NCBI RefSeq assembly: GCF_020697055.1
Contig: NZ_JAJFBP010000010.1
Coordinates: 1-64,000, forward strand
Direction: 5' to 3'
Source of the DNA: Panacagrimonas sp.
GTDB lineage: Bacteria > Pseudomonadota > Gammaproteobacteria > Nevskiales > Nevskiaceae
Length of the DNA: 64,000 bases
This document shows positions 19,388 through 30,413 of this stretch, piece after piece (position 1 is the stretch's first letter; the number at the start of each line of letters is the position of its first letter). The position numbers and the translations under genes are program-made. The notes below the pieces were generated by a model. That model had not been told where the DNA came from. It made no database searches and saw only the letters and a program-made list of their open reading frames with translations.

Positions 19388-19427
19388 GTAGCCCCGGCGA
19401 AGCCCGGGAGAGAATCCCCGGGGCTAC
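19388..19427. repeat. Palindromic GC-rich repeat (GTAGCCCCGG...CCGGGGCTAC)
   Basis: Two 10-bp inverted arms (19388-19397 and 19418-19427) enclose an AAGCCCGGG core. The motif matches other CCCGGGC-type elements at 28.2, 38.6 and 51.0 kb. It sits between convergent genes, so it may also help termination. Confidence 0.7.
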
Positions 19428-19437
19428 GTCAGCGGGT

Positions 19438-19791
19438 CTAGTCCAGCACCGGCGCCCGACCGCCGCGCTTCCAGCCATAGCGCGCGAAGCTGATGCGGTC
19501 GCCGGCTTCGAACATCACGCCTTCGGCGATCAGCCGCGTCTTCTGTTCGACGTAGGCGGTGCTCGACTTCGGGATCGCGATGCGACCCTGCGCGTTGATG
19601 ATCCGATGCCAGGGCAGTCGTGCCCCCGCTCCGGCGTCGGATAGCGCCCGACCGACCATGCGCGCGCGACCCGGCAGTCCGGCTTCGTAGGCGATCTGCG
19701 CGTAGCTGGCCACGCGACCTTTCGGGACCGAGCGCACGACGCGCCAGATCAGCGGATAGGCCTCGGCGGCGGGGATCGGTCGGGACGGCAC
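19438..19791 (-). CDS. Alkyltransferase-like (ATL/MGMT-family) DNA-binding protein
   Basis: 117 residues. It matches the DNA-binding domain of O6-alkylguanine-DNA alkyltransferase: PKGRVASYAQIA, GRARMVGRAL and the active-site motif. That motif reads PWHRI, with Trp in place of the reactive Cys of PCHR. This is the hallmark of alkyltransferase-like proteins, which recognise O6-alkylguanine and hand the lesion to nucleotide excision repair rather than reversing it. The size fits ATL proteins. It is convergent with the M13 peptidase gene. Confidence 0.92.
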   Translation of the reverse strand: MPSRPIPAAEAYPLIWRVVRSVPKGRVASYAQIAYEAGLPGRARMVGRALSDAGAGARLPWHRIINAQGRIAIPKSSTAYVEQKTRLIAEGVMFEAGDRISFARYGWKRGGRAPVLD

Positions 19792-19880
19792 GGGGCGGGA
19801 ACGGGATCCGGGAAGGGCCGCAGCCTATCGCAGCCTCGGGCCCCGCCGACCCCGCGCACTCCGTCGGGGTCGCGTCGTTT

Positions 19881-19910
19881 TTGCAAACGAGAATGCCTCT
19901 CATCTAGAAT
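19881..19910 (+). promoter_or_regulatory. Putative sigma-70 promoter overlapped by a Fur-box-like sequence
   Basis: TTGCAA (19881-19886) and TAGAAT (19905-19910) are separated by 18 bp, a reasonable -35/-10 pair. GCAAACGAGAATGCCTCTC (19883-19901) matches the 19-bp Fur consensus at 11 positions by my count. It stands about 125 bp before the siderophore receptor start. Repression by Fe-Fur would fit the iron-uptake genes downstream. Confidence 0.5.
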
Positions 19911-20033
19911 CGCGAACCGTTTCCAGGCAGAGCGATCCGGCGGACCGGAGCCACCCACGAAACCAGATGGCGATGTCCGGCCACCGGATGCGCCGACCTC
20001 AGAAGCCAGGATTCGCCAGGGAGATTGTCCGTC

Positions 20034-22373
20034 GTGATCACACCGTTGTTTCGCCGTACCCCGCTCGCCGCCGCCCTCGCCCTCACCTTCGGCGCGCCGC
20101 TGTGGGCCCAGGAGACGCCCGCTCGCGCCGTGATCACGGCCGAGGCCGAGGAAACGAGCGCGCCCGCCGGCTCGCCCAAGACCGGCCCGACCCACGATGC
20201 CGCCGCCACGCGCCTGCCTGCCGTGAAGGTCAAGGAACAGGCCGATCGCGGGTATGCGCCGGAGACGCTGTCGTCTCCCAAGTACACCGCGCCCCTGCTC
20301 GACACGCCGCAGAACATCACGGTGATCCCGAAGGAAGTGATCACCGACCAGAACGTGCTCACGCTGCGCGAGATCCTGGGCAACGTGCCGGGCGTGACAT
20401 TCGGCGCCGGTGAAGGCGGTGGCGGCTACGGCGACAGCATCAACCTGCGCGGCTACAGCGCCAACAGCGACATCCTGGTCGACGGCGTGCGCGACAGCGC
20501 GCAGACCTCGCGCTCGGATCCGTTCAACCTGCAGCAGGTCGAGGTGTTCAAGGGCCCGAATTCGGCGTACGCCGGCGCGGGCAGCGTCGCGGGCAACATC
20601 AATCTGGTCAGCAAGACGCCCGAGCTCGACGACTTCATGAACTTCACCGGCGCGCTGGGCACCGACGCGTACTACCGCTCGACCGCCGACATCAACCATC
20701 GCCTGGGGCCGACGATGGCCGCGCGCCTCAACGTGATGGGGCACTCCAACGAGGTTGCCGAGCGCGACTACGTCGAGAACGAGCGCTGGGGTGTCGCCCC
20801 TTCGATCAGCTTCGGCCTGGGCACGCCCACGCAGTTCACGCTGGCGTACTTCCACCAGGAAGACGACAACATCCCCGACTACGGCATCCCGTTCCGCAAT
20901 TTCGAACGTGTGCCGGGAATCGATCGCTCCAACTTCTACGGCTATCGCGGCATCGACGAGCAGGACATCGAAACCGACCTGGTCACCGCGACCTTCCAGC
21001 ATGCGTTCACCGACAAGCTGCGCGTCCGCAACCTGTGGCGCTGGGGGCAGATCGACAACCTCACCATCGCCTCGGGCATCCAGGGCCGCGTCTGCATCGA
21101 GGCCGGACAGCTGCCGCTGGGCGTGACGTCGGGCGACGCGTGCGCCGCCAGCGGCACCTACGAGCCTTCGGGCGGCCCGCGCGCGCTGCTGCGTGACTAT
21201 CGCAACACGCTGATGGCCAACCAGACCGACCTGACCTACGAGTTCAACACCGGTCCGATCGCGCACACGCTGGTGGCCGGCGTACAGATCGTCAACGAGG
21301 ATTACGATCGCGACGGCGCGTCCTCGCTGTTCCGCGACGCGGGCGGTGTGATCCCGACACTGCCGCCGACGGATCTCTACGATCCCGACCTGCAGTTCGA
21401 CGGCGAGCTCAACTACAGCCTCACCGACCGCACCAAGGCCGATCTGAAGAGCCAGGCCTTCTACCTGCTCGACACGATCGAACTGACGGAGAAGTGGCAG
21501 ATCACCGGCGGCATGCGCTTCGAGCACAGCTCGGCGCAGATCGCCGCGCTGCCGCCCACCACGGCGACCAGCCGCATCAGCACCAAGGACGACCTGTTCT
21601 CAGGCCGCGTCGGCCTGGTCTACAAGCCGGTCGCGAATGGATCGCTGTACGTGGCCTACGGCGAGTCGAAGAATCCGGCGTCGATCACGATCATCAGCAA
21701 CCCGCGCCCCGGCAACGACGGCAGCCTGTCGCTCAACAACGCCAACGTGAAGCCGGAGAAGACCGAGAGCATCGAGGTCGGCGCCAAGTGGAACCTGTTC
21801 CAGGATCGCCTGCAGCTCACCGGCGCGCTGTTCCAGAACGACCGCACCAACACGCGCGTGGCCTCGGGCGATCCGCTGGCCCCCGAGCAGGTGCTGGACG
21901 GCGAAAGCCGCGTGAAGGGCTTCGAGCTCGGCGCGTCCGGCCAGGTGACCAACGAGCTGTCGGTGTATTTCACCTACGCCTATCTCGACAGCGAGATCCT
22001 GCAGAGCATTTCCGACGGCGACGAGGACGACGGCGACGTCGATCCGCAGAAGGGCCACGCGCTGCCGGCCACGCCGCAGAACTCGGGCAACCTCTGGGTC
22101 ACCTACGCGCTGCCGCGCGGCTTCGAAGTGGGCTATGGCGCGCAGTACGTCGGCGAGTGGCACCAGACCGCGGTCGACCCCGACAAGATCGAGGACTTCT
22201 GGCTGCAGAACGCGCTGGTGGGGTACCGCGTCAATCGCCACCTGCACGTGCGCGTCAACGTCAACAACGTCGCCAATGAGACCTACTACAACCGCGTGCG
22301 CGGCAACGTGGTCGGCTGGGCCGATCCCGGCGTCGGACGCACGACCGTCATGACCGCTACGCTCAACTTCTGA
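20034..22373 (+). CDS. TonB-dependent siderophore receptor (Fiu/catecholate type)
   Basis: About 779 residues from the GTG at 20034, which has AGGGAG 10 bases upstream; a TTG at 20025 is the alternative but is too close to that site. The signal peptide ends PLWAQ. The plug domain (about 70-190) has DTPQNITVIPKEVI, NVPGVTFGAGEGG and NLRGYSANSDILVDGVRD, which are typical of siderophore receptors of the Fiu/FhuA group. The rest is a barrel ending in Phe (TATLNF). It imports ferric siderophores. The hydroxylase immediately downstream mirrors the E. coli fiu-ybiX arrangement, which supports the assignment. Confidence 0.93.
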   Translation: MITPLFRRTPLAAALALTFGAPLWAQETPARAVITAEAEETSAPAGSPKTGPTHDAAATRLPAVKVKEQADRGYAPETLSSPKYTAPLLDTPQNITVIPKEVITDQNVLTLREILGNVPGVTFGAGEGGGGYGDSINLRGYSANSDILVDGVRDSAQTSRSDPFNLQQVEVFKGPNSAYAGAGSVAGNINLVSKTPELDDFMNFTGALGTDAYYRSTADINHRLGPTMAARLNVMGHSNEVAERDYVENERWGVAPSISFGLGTPTQFTLAYFHQEDDNIPDYGIPFRNFERVPGIDRSNFYGYRGIDEQDIETDLVTATFQHAFTDKLRVRNLWRWGQIDNLTIASGIQGRVCIEAGQLPLGVTSGDACAASGTYEPSGGPRALLRDYRNTLMANQTDLTYEFNTGPIAHTLVAGVQIVNEDYDRDGASSLFRDAGGVIPTLPPTDLYDPDLQFDGELNYSLTDRTKADLKSQAFYLLDTIELTEKWQITGGMRFEHSSAQIAALPPTTATSRISTKDDLFSGRVGLVYKPVANGSLYVAYGESKNPASITIISNPRPGNDGSLSLNNANVKPEKTESIEVGAKWNLFQDRLQLTGALFQNDRTNTRVASGDPLAPEQVLDGESRVKGFELGASGQVTNELSVYFTYAYLDSEILQSISDGDEDDGDVDPQKGHALPATPQNSGNLWVTYALPRGFEVGYGAQYVGEWHQTAVDPDKIEDFWLQNALVGYRVNRHLHVRVNVNNVANETYYNRVRGNVVGWADPGVGRTTVMTATLNF

Positions 22374-22409
22374 CGCTCCAGGCAGCCGGCGGTACGAGGC
22401 CACCCATCC

Positions 22410-23090
22410 ATGCTCCTTCGCGTTCCCGACGTCTTCACCCCGGCTCAGGCCACGGCTTGCCGCGAGGCGCTCGAACGCGCGGACTGGGTGGACGGCCGCG
22501 TCACCGCGGGGCACCAGAGCGCGCGGGCCAAGCACAACCTGCAGCTGGCCGAAGACCATCCGCTGGCCCGCCAATGGGGCGAGACGGTGCTGCAGGCGCT
22601 GTCGCGCAACGGACTGTTCCACGCCGCTGCGCTGCCGCTGAAGATCTTCCCGCCGCTGTTCAACTGCTACCGCGAAGGCGGCAACTTCGGCGTGCACGTG
22701 GACAACGCGATCCGCGACGTTCGCGGCACCTCGCATCGGGTCCGCACCGATCTGTCGGCGACGCTGTTCCTCAGCGAACCCGACAGCTACGACGGCGGTG
22801 AACTGGTCGTCGAAGACAACTACGGGACGCACGCGGTGAAACTGCCGGCGGGTCACCTGGTGCTGTATCCAGCCAGCAGCCTGCACCGGGTCAACACGGT
22901 GACGCGCGGCGCGCGCATGGCCTCGTTCTTCTGGATCCAGAGCCTCGTGCGCGACGATGGCGAGCGCACGCTGCTGTTCGATCTGGACCAGGCAATCACG
23001 CGCCTGGGGCACGACACGCCGAACCATCCGGCGCTGGTCTCGCTGACCGGGACCTACCACAACCTGCTGCGCCGCTGGGCCGACGCGTGA
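22410..23090 (+). CDS. PKHD-type Fe(II)/2-oxoglutarate-dependent hydroxylase (PiuC/YbiX)
   Basis: 226 residues, the normal size for the PiuC/YbiX family. The iron ligands are His96 and Asp98 (HVD) and His159 (SSLHRV), with downstream Arg as the 2-oxoglutarate contact. [11 protein letters not shown] and [20 protein letters not shown] are family signatures. It is encoded right after the siderophore receptor, as in other gammaproteobacteria, and is usually iron-repressed. The hydroxylated substrate is not known for the family. The stop overlaps the tonB start by 4 bp. Confidence 0.93.
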   Translation: MLLRVPDVFTPAQATACREALERADWVDGRVTAGHQSARAKHNLQLAEDHPLARQWGETVLQALSRNGLFHAAALPLKIFPPLFNCYREGGNFGVHVDNAIRDVRGTSHRVRTDLSATLFLSEPDSYDGGELVVEDNYGTHAVKLPAGHLVLYPASSLHRVNTVTRGARMASFFWIQSLVRDDGERTLLFDLDQAITRLGHDTPNHPALVSLTGTYHNLLRRWADA

Positions 23091-23749
23091 CCCGCAGCGA
23101 TCGATCGCACAACGACTGGAGTCGCCGTGGCGGCGGCAGCGCGCTGGCGTTGATCGTGGCGCTGCACGCCGGCGTGCTGTGGGGCCTGATGCAGATCGAG
23201 TCGGTGCGCGAGGCGGTGCAGGAGGCGGTGCCGATCATGGTCGGCCTGGTGACGCTCCCGCCCAAGGCGCCGCCCAAGCCGCAGATCGAACCGCCGCCGC
23301 CGCCCAAGCCCCCCCCGGTCAAGCCCAGGCCCCAGCCGCAGATGATCGCGGCGCAGACCGAGGCGCCGGCTCCGATCTCGGCGCCGATCCCCGAGCCGGT
23401 GCCGGTGATCGAAGAACCGCCGCCGCCGCCGCCACCGCCCGCCGCCGCCGAGCCGGCGCCGGTGATCCCGCCCAATTTCGTCGCGGCCTATCTCGACAAT
23501 CCGGCACCGTCCTATCCGTCGAGTTCGAAGCGCCTGGGCGAATCGGGCACCGTGCTGCTGCGCGTGGTGGTCGACGAGAACGGACGCCCGGCGTCGGTCG
23601 ACGTCGCCACGAGCAGCGGTTTCGAACGCCTCGACCGCGCCGCGATCGACGCGGTGCGCCGCTGGAAGTTCGTTCCGGCCAAACAGGGCGATCGCGCCGT
23701 CAAGGCCGCGGTGCTCGTACCGCTCGAATTCCAGCTCACTTCTTCCTGA
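23087..23749 (+). CDS. tonB: TonB energy-transducing protein
   Basis: 220 residues from a GTG at 23087 that overlaps the preceding stop. A single N-terminal membrane segment (about 18-36) is followed by a Pro-rich spacer with PP-KP and EPAPV repeats (about 57-130). The C-terminal TonB domain (about 140-218) contains [20 protein letters not shown] and [14 protein letters not shown]. TonB spans the periplasm and transmits the proton-motive force to outer-membrane receptors. Its position between the receptor and exbB-exbD marks a dedicated iron-uptake operon. Confidence 0.96.
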   Translation: MTRSDRSHNDWSRRGGGSALALIVALHAGVLWGLMQIESVREAVQEAVPIMVGLVTLPPKAPPKPQIEPPPPPKPPPVKPRPQPQMIAAQTEAPAPISAPIPEPVPVIEEPPPPPPPPAAAEPAPVIPPNFVAAYLDNPAPSYPSSSKRLGESGTVLLRVVVDENGRPASVDVATSSGFERLDRAAIDAVRRWKFVPAKQGDRAVKAAVLVPLEFQLTSS

Positions 23750-23767
23750 TTCCAGACCGAGTCCCAC

Positions 23768-24517
23768 ATGACCCCGACTCCGAACAGCATGGGCTTCGCC
23801 CACTTCCTCGCGCAGGCCGACGGCGTCGCCAAGTTCATCCTGGTGGCGATGCTCATCGCGTCGATCGCGAGCTGGTACCTGATCCTGACCAAGGCGATCG
23901 GGAACTGGATCATGCGACGCCGCTCGGACCGGTTCCTCGATTTCTTCTGGAACGCGCCGTCGCTCGACGAGGTGGCGACGCACGTCGAACAGCACCATCC
24001 GCGCGAACCGTTCGCGCACCTGGCCTATCACGGCCTCGTGGCGAGCCGTCACCACGCGCGTCACGGCGTGAACAAGCTCGATGAAGCGGGAACCTCGTCC
24101 GACTTCATCACCCGCATCCTCAAGCGCACGATCGACGAGGACACCGCCAAGATGGAATCGGGCCTGACGGTCCTGGCATCGATCGGATCGACCGCGCCGT
24201 TCGTGGGACTGCTGGGCACGGTTTGGGGCATCTACCACGCGCTCGTCGCCATCGGCATGAGTGGCGCAGGAACGCTCGACAAGGTCGCCGGCCCGGTCGG
24301 CGAAGCGTTGATCATGACGGCGATCGGCCTTGCGGTCGCGATCCCCGCGGTGCTCGGCTACAACTTCATCGTGCGCGCCAACCGCATGACGCTGGCACGC
24401 CTGGATTCCTTCGCGCACGACCTGTTCGCGTTCCTCGCCACCGGCGCCAAGATCGACTCGCAGACGCTGCAGGAACCGGCCGCCGGCGCCAACGTCGCGC
24501 CGCTGCGCAGGGCCTGA
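23768..24517 (+). CDS. exbB: TonB-system proton channel subunit ExbB
   Basis: 249 residues, MotA/TolQ/ExbB family. There are three membrane segments: one near 18-40, and a pair near 140-165 and 178-200. The conserved GLTVLASIGSTAPFVGLLGTVWG-type stretch falls between 136 and 160. With ExbD it forms the inner-membrane proton channel that energises TonB. It follows tonB by 18 bp and precedes exbD by 3 bp. Confidence 0.96.
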   Translation: MTPTPNSMGFAHFLAQADGVAKFILVAMLIASIASWYLILTKAIGNWIMRRRSDRFLDFFWNAPSLDEVATHVEQHHPREPFAHLAYHGLVASRHHARHGVNKLDEAGTSSDFITRILKRTIDEDTAKMESGLTVLASIGSTAPFVGLLGTVWGIYHALVAIGMSGAGTLDKVAGPVGEALIMTAIGLAVAIPAVLGYNFIVRANRMTLARLDSFAHDLFAFLATGAKIDSQTLQEPAAGANVAPLRRA

Positions 24518-24520
24518 GCC

Positions 24521-24949
24521 ATGGCCTTTGGAAGCTTCAACTCGGGTTCGAACTCCGCGCCGATGGCGGAGATCAACGTCATCCCGCTGGTCGACATCAT
24601 GCTGGTGCTGCTGGTGATCTTCATCATCACCGCGCCCCTGCTCACGCACGCGGTGAAGATCGATCTTCCCAAGGCCGAGAGCAGCGCCAACGTCCTCAAG
24701 GTCGACAACGTGCAGCTCGCGATCGACGGCGCCGGCACCGTGTTCTGGAACGGCGAGGTGCTGGACAAGAACCAGCTGGCCGAGCGCATGCGCGCGACCA
24801 GCGCGATGCCGGTCCACCCGGAGATCCACATCCACGCCGACCGCAACGCCCGCTACGAGACCATCGCCGAAGTCATGAGCGAGGCCGCGCGCAACGGCCT
24901 GACCAAGATCGGCTTCGTCACCGACCCCAACGTCGATCGCGCTCGCTGA
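24521..24949 (+). CDS. exbD: TonB-system proton channel subunit ExbD
   Basis: 142 residues. A short cytoplasmic N terminus (MAEINVIPLVDIMLVLLVIF) runs into one membrane segment bearing the essential Asp (VDIMLVLL). A periplasmic domain with the family's LPKAESS and VHPEIHIHADRNARYE motifs follows. It works with ExbB. The start is 3 bases after the exbB stop, so translation is coupled. Confidence 0.96.
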   Translation: MAFGSFNSGSNSAPMAEINVIPLVDIMLVLLVIFIITAPLLTHAVKIDLPKAESSANVLKVDNVQLAIDGAGTVFWNGEVLDKNQLAERMRATSAMPVHPEIHIHADRNARYETIAEVMSEAARNGLTKIGFVTDPNVDRAR

Positions 24950-24972
24950 TCCCGAATCGAACCGCTCTTCGC

Positions 24973-26160
24973 ATGCGCAATCTCTGGTTTCAGTTGCACT
25001 GGCTGCTCGGCATCACGGCCGGCCTGGTCCTCGCGGTGATGGGCATCACCGGCGCGGCGCTGTCGTTCGAAAACGAGCTGCTGCGCGCGCTCAATCCCGC
25101 CGCGACGACCGTCGCGGCGCAGCGCGATCCGATGCTCACGCCGCCGCAGCTGCTGGAGCGCCTGACCCGGACCCAGCCCGAACGCGCGATCGGTTCGATC
25201 AGCATGTCGAACGTCCCCGGCCGCGCCGCGCGCGTGGGGTTCCTGCCGCCGGGCAAAGCCAAGGCCAGGGCGCCGGGCAACGGCGGCGCTCGTCCACGCA
25301 TGGACATGCACTTCGCCGATCCCTACACCGGCACGCTGATCGGCCGCGAAGACGATCTGCTGGGACACGATTCGCTGCATCTGATGGAAGACCTGCACCG
25401 GCGCCTGGCGGCCGATGACAAGGGCAAGGCCGTCACCGGCGCGAGCACCGTGGTGCTGTTGTACCTGGCCGCTTCGGGCCTCTATCTGCGCTGGCCGCGC
25501 CGCTGGCGCGACCTGCGCGCATGGTTGGCGGTGCGCTGGCGCATGCGCTCGGCGCCGTTCCTGAAGAACCTGCACGAGGTCGTCGGCACCTGGCTGCTGC
25601 TGCCGTACGTGCTCGTCGCGCTCACCGGCCTGTGGTGGTCGTACGAGTGGTATCGCAACGGCGTGCTGTCGCTGACCGGCTCCAAGCCGCCCGCACGCGC
25701 CCCGGCACGCGATGCCGGCGTGGCGCCCGCGCCCGTCGCGCAGATCGACGCCGCCTGGACGGCGTTCACGCGGCAGGTCGCCGCGTCCGGCGGATGGTCC
25801 AGCGTGAGCTTCAACGTGCCCGCCGCGGACCAGCCGCTGGTGCTGAGCTACGTCGACGCCGATCCCGCGCACGAGCGCGCCAACAACCGCCTGGTGGTGG
25901 ACCTGTCCAGCGCCACGGTGCGCGAGCACGAGCGCTACGACGACAAGAGCGCCGGGCAGAAGCTCGCGGCGAGCATGTTCGTGCTGCACAAGGGCAGCTT
26001 CTTCGGTGTGGCCGGAACCGTGGCGATGATGCTGGCAAGCCTGTCGATGCCGCTTTTCGCGGTGACCGGCTGGATGCTCTATCTGAAGCGTCGCCGGCGC
26101 GGCTCGCTGGTCGCGCGCCCGATGGCGGCGGAGGACGAAGCGGGCGAACCGGCAGCCTGA
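24973..26160 (+). CDS. PepSY-associated membrane protein (PiuB-like, iron-regulated)
   Basis: 395 residues from the ATG at 24973. There are four predicted membrane helices: about 10-32, 155-172, 205-227 and 345-370. The N-terminal pattern HWLLGITAGLVLAVMGITGAALSFE is typical, as is HEVVGTWLLLPYVLVALTGLWWSYEWYR in the middle. Relatives such as PiuB are iron-repressed inner-membrane proteins thought to reduce or release siderophore iron. It closes the receptor-hydroxylase-tonB-exbBD run, 23 bp after exbD, so a role in ferric siderophore processing is likely by context. Confidence 0.88.
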   Translation: MRNLWFQLHWLLGITAGLVLAVMGITGAALSFENELLRALNPAATTVAAQRDPMLTPPQLLERLTRTQPERAIGSISMSNVPGRAARVGFLPPGKAKARAPGNGGARPRMDMHFADPYTGTLIGREDDLLGHDSLHLMEDLHRRLAADDKGKAVTGASTVVLLYLAASGLYLRWPRRWRDLRAWLAVRWRMRSAPFLKNLHEVVGTWLLLPYVLVALTGLWWSYEWYRNGVLSLTGSKPPARAPARDAGVAPAPVAQIDAAWTAFTRQVAASGGWSSVSFNVPAADQPLVLSYVDADPAHERANNRLVVDLSSATVREHERYDDKSAGQKLAASMFVLHKGSFFGVAGTVAMMLASLSMPLFAVTGWMLYLKRRRRGSLVARPMAAEDEAGEPAA

Positions 26161-26175
26161 GGCCGGACGACCCGC

Positions 26176-26778
26176 TCAGAACGAGGTCTGTTCCTTGACC
26201 GCGTTCTTTGGCAGCACGTCCTTGGCCTGCGGGATGATCTTGGACGTGGCCAGCTCCGCGTAGAAACGCGCGAGGATCCGATCGATGCCGGCCTTGCGAT
26301 CCTCGACGGGATCGTTGAACAGCGACAGCGACGTCTTGACCTGCTCGGTGTAGACGAACTGCTTGATCGGCATCGGGCCGTCGAGCACCTCGATGGTGAG
26401 CGTGTGCTCCTCGCGCAGCGGCGCGGGCAGCAGCATCAGCGTCGCGACCGAGGCGATCGCACCGGCGGTCTGCGCGGCGGTATGCGTGCCCTTCCAGCGA
26501 TAGGTCATCACCAGCGTGTGCGGCCACACCGGCCGCATCCGCTCGACGCGCACGAAGCGGCCGGAGCCACGCACCGAATCGGAGATGTACTGCGCGACCT
26601 GCGCCTCGTTCTCCATCACGTATTCGCCGGCGTCCAGGCTGAAATTGACCGGCACGAAACGATCGTCAGGGGCGATGTCGACCGCGGGCTGCGGCACCAC
26701 GTGGGCGGTCGAGGCGCACGCGCCGAGCATCGCGGCCGACAGGATCAGCGTCGCCTTCATTCGGATCGATGCACGCAT
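26176..26778 (-). CDS. Lipoprotein of unknown function
   Basis: 200 residues from the ATG at 26778, with AGAGAG a few bases upstream; a second ATG 6 codons later is also possible. The lipoprotein signal peptide ends LGAC (Cys21). The mature part has no domain I recognise; it shows a hydrophobic patch (AGAIASVATLMLLPAP, about 125-140) and otherwise mixed alpha/beta character. The pattern APDDRFVPVNFSLD and the C-terminal helix FYAELATSKIIPQ suggest a compact periplasmic domain. It is convergent with the PepSY gene and lies downstream of the HtrA-type protease on the same strand, 165 bp away. Confidence 0.75.
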   Translation of the reverse strand: MRASIRMKATLILSAAMLGACASTAHVVPQPAVDIAPDDRFVPVNFSLDAGEYVMENEAQVAQYISDSVRGSGRFVRVERMRPVWPHTLVMTYRWKGTHTAAQTAGAIASVATLMLLPAPLREEHTLTIEVLDGPMPIKQFVYTEQVKTSLSLFNDPVEDRKAGIDRILARFYAELATSKIIPQAKDVLPKNAVKEQTSF

Positions 26779-26943
26779 CGCGTTCTCTCTGGTCCTGCCG
26801 CACGCCATGTGGCGGCATCGGCGCCGCCGTGATTCCAGAATGCCGCGTCAGGTCCCGCGGGCGGCACCGGGGCACGGCGAACGGTCGCGCCCGGACGTCG
26901 AACGGAAGGCCCCGGGTTGCAGATCGCCCGGCCGCCGTCCCGC

Positions 26944-28101
26944 CTATTCCGTTCCGGGCTCGCCCAGCGTGACCACCACCTCGCGCTCCTGGTTGATGCG
27001 TTTGACGCGCAGGGTCACCTTTTCGCCCGGCTGGTGGCGTTCGAGCTGCTCGAGCAGGTCGTCGAAGTTCGCGATCGGGTGATCGTCGACCGCGACGATC
27101 ATGTCGCCGACGACGATGGTGCCGTCGCGCTCGCGACGGAACGGCTCGAGGCCGGATCCGTCCGCCGGACCGCCCTTGTTGATGCCGACGATGGCCAGGC
27201 CCGGCCCGAGACCGAGCGCTTCGTTGAGATCGGGCGGCGCGGCGGAGAAGCCCAGCGTGGGTCGCGTGACGCGCCCGTCGCGGATCAGGCGCGGCACGAT
27301 GCGGTTGACCTCGTCCGCCGGAATGGCGAAGCCGATGCCGGCGCTGGCGCCGCTGGGACTGTAGATCGCGGTGTTGACGCCGATCAGCCGGCCGGCCGAA
27401 TCCAGCAGCGGGCCGCCGGAGTTGCCGGGGTTGATCGCCGCGTCGGTCTGGATCACGCCGCGGATCGCGCGACGCGTCACCGACTCGATCTCGCGATCCA
27501 GCGCGCTGACGATGCCGGTGGTCAGCGTCTGGTCCAGGCCGAAGGGATTTCCGATCGCGTACACCGCCTGTCCCACCACCAGGTCGCTGCTGCTGCCCAC
27601 GATGATCGGCGGCAGTCGATCGCGCGGCGCTTCGATGTGCAGCACCGCGAGGTCGCGATCCGGAAACGCGCCCACCAGCTTGGCCTCGTACGTGCTCTGG
27701 TCGGCCAACGTCACGCGCGCGGCGTCGCTGTTCTGGATCACATGGAAGTTGGTGACGACGTGGCCGTCGGCGTCCCAGATGAAACCGCTGCCGGTGCCGC
27801 GCGGCACCTGGGTGATACGGCGCGAGAACAGGTTGGCCATGTGCTCGACGGTGGTGATGTTGACCACCGAGGGCGACACCGCGCGGAACACCTCGATGTT
27901 GTTGCGCTCGAAGTCGCCCAGGTCGCTGCGCGCGGTCACCGCGCGCGCCTGCGCCGCCGGGCGCACCGGCGCCGGTTCGGGAATGCCGCGCCGTCCCAGC
28001 CAGAAGAACAGCGCACCGAACAGGAAGCCGGCGAGCAGCACCGGCAGCAGCACGCGACCGCGCTGCCGAATCCGGGACAGCAGTAAGTGATGTCCGCGCA
28101 T
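26944..28101 (-). CDS. DegS/HtrA-type serine protease with one PDZ domain
   Basis: 385 residues from the ATG at 28101; a start at 28137 would add 12. One membrane segment (about 18-37) anchors the protein so that the protease faces the periplasm. The trypsin-like domain (about 65-285) has the full triad: His120 (TNFHVI), Asp150 (DRDLAVL) and Ser228 (GNSGGP). A single PDZ domain follows (about 290-385; GPGLAIVGINKGGPAD). One anchor plus one PDZ matches DegS/AlgW, which start the sigma-E envelope-stress cascade by cutting the anti-sigma factor. No rseA-like gene is in the window. It is divergent from thiC. Confidence 0.9.
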   Translation of the reverse strand: MRGHHLLLSRIRQRGRVLLPVLLAGFLFGALFFWLGRRGIPEPAPVRPAAQARAVTARSDLGDFERNNIEVFRAVSPSVVNITTVEHMANLFSRRITQVPRGTGSGFIWDADGHVVTNFHVIQNSDAARVTLADQSTYEAKLVGAFPDRDLAVLHIEAPRDRLPPIIVGSSSDLVVGQAVYAIGNPFGLDQTLTTGIVSALDREIESVTRRAIRGVIQTDAAINPGNSGGPLLDSAGRLIGVNTAIYSPSGASAGIGFAIPADEVNRIVPRLIRDGRVTRPTLGFSAAPPDLNEALGLGPGLAIVGINKGGPADGSGLEPFRRERDGTIVVGDMIVAVDDHPIANFDDLLEQLERHQPGEKVTLRVKRINQEREVVVTLGEPGTE

Positions 28102-28191
28102 GCAGGGAACGGGGCTTCTGATGGTGATTGGGCGCACGAAGCGTAGCGAAGATCGAGGCCGCCGGGACCGCGAATCCCGCGGGGCGTCGGT

Positions 28192-28208
28192 CCCGGGCTG
28201 CGCCCGGG
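28192..28208. repeat. CCCGGGC palindromic repeat
   Basis: CCCGGGCTGCGCCCGGG, continuing into CTACGGG, lies between the HtrA-type gene and the thiC leader. It belongs to the same family as the elements near 19.4, 38.6 and 51.05 kb. Confidence 0.65.
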
Positions 28209-28244
28209 CTACGGGATCGGCGCGATCCGCGTAAGCTGCGCCCC

Positions 28245-30406
<2,162 letters not shown>

Positions 30407-30413
30407 GGTCGCG

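Noticed and set aside
23250..23480. Long C/G-rich run in tonB suspected as a low-complexity artefact or terminator
   Set aside because: It encodes the Pro-rich spacer expected in every TonB protein.
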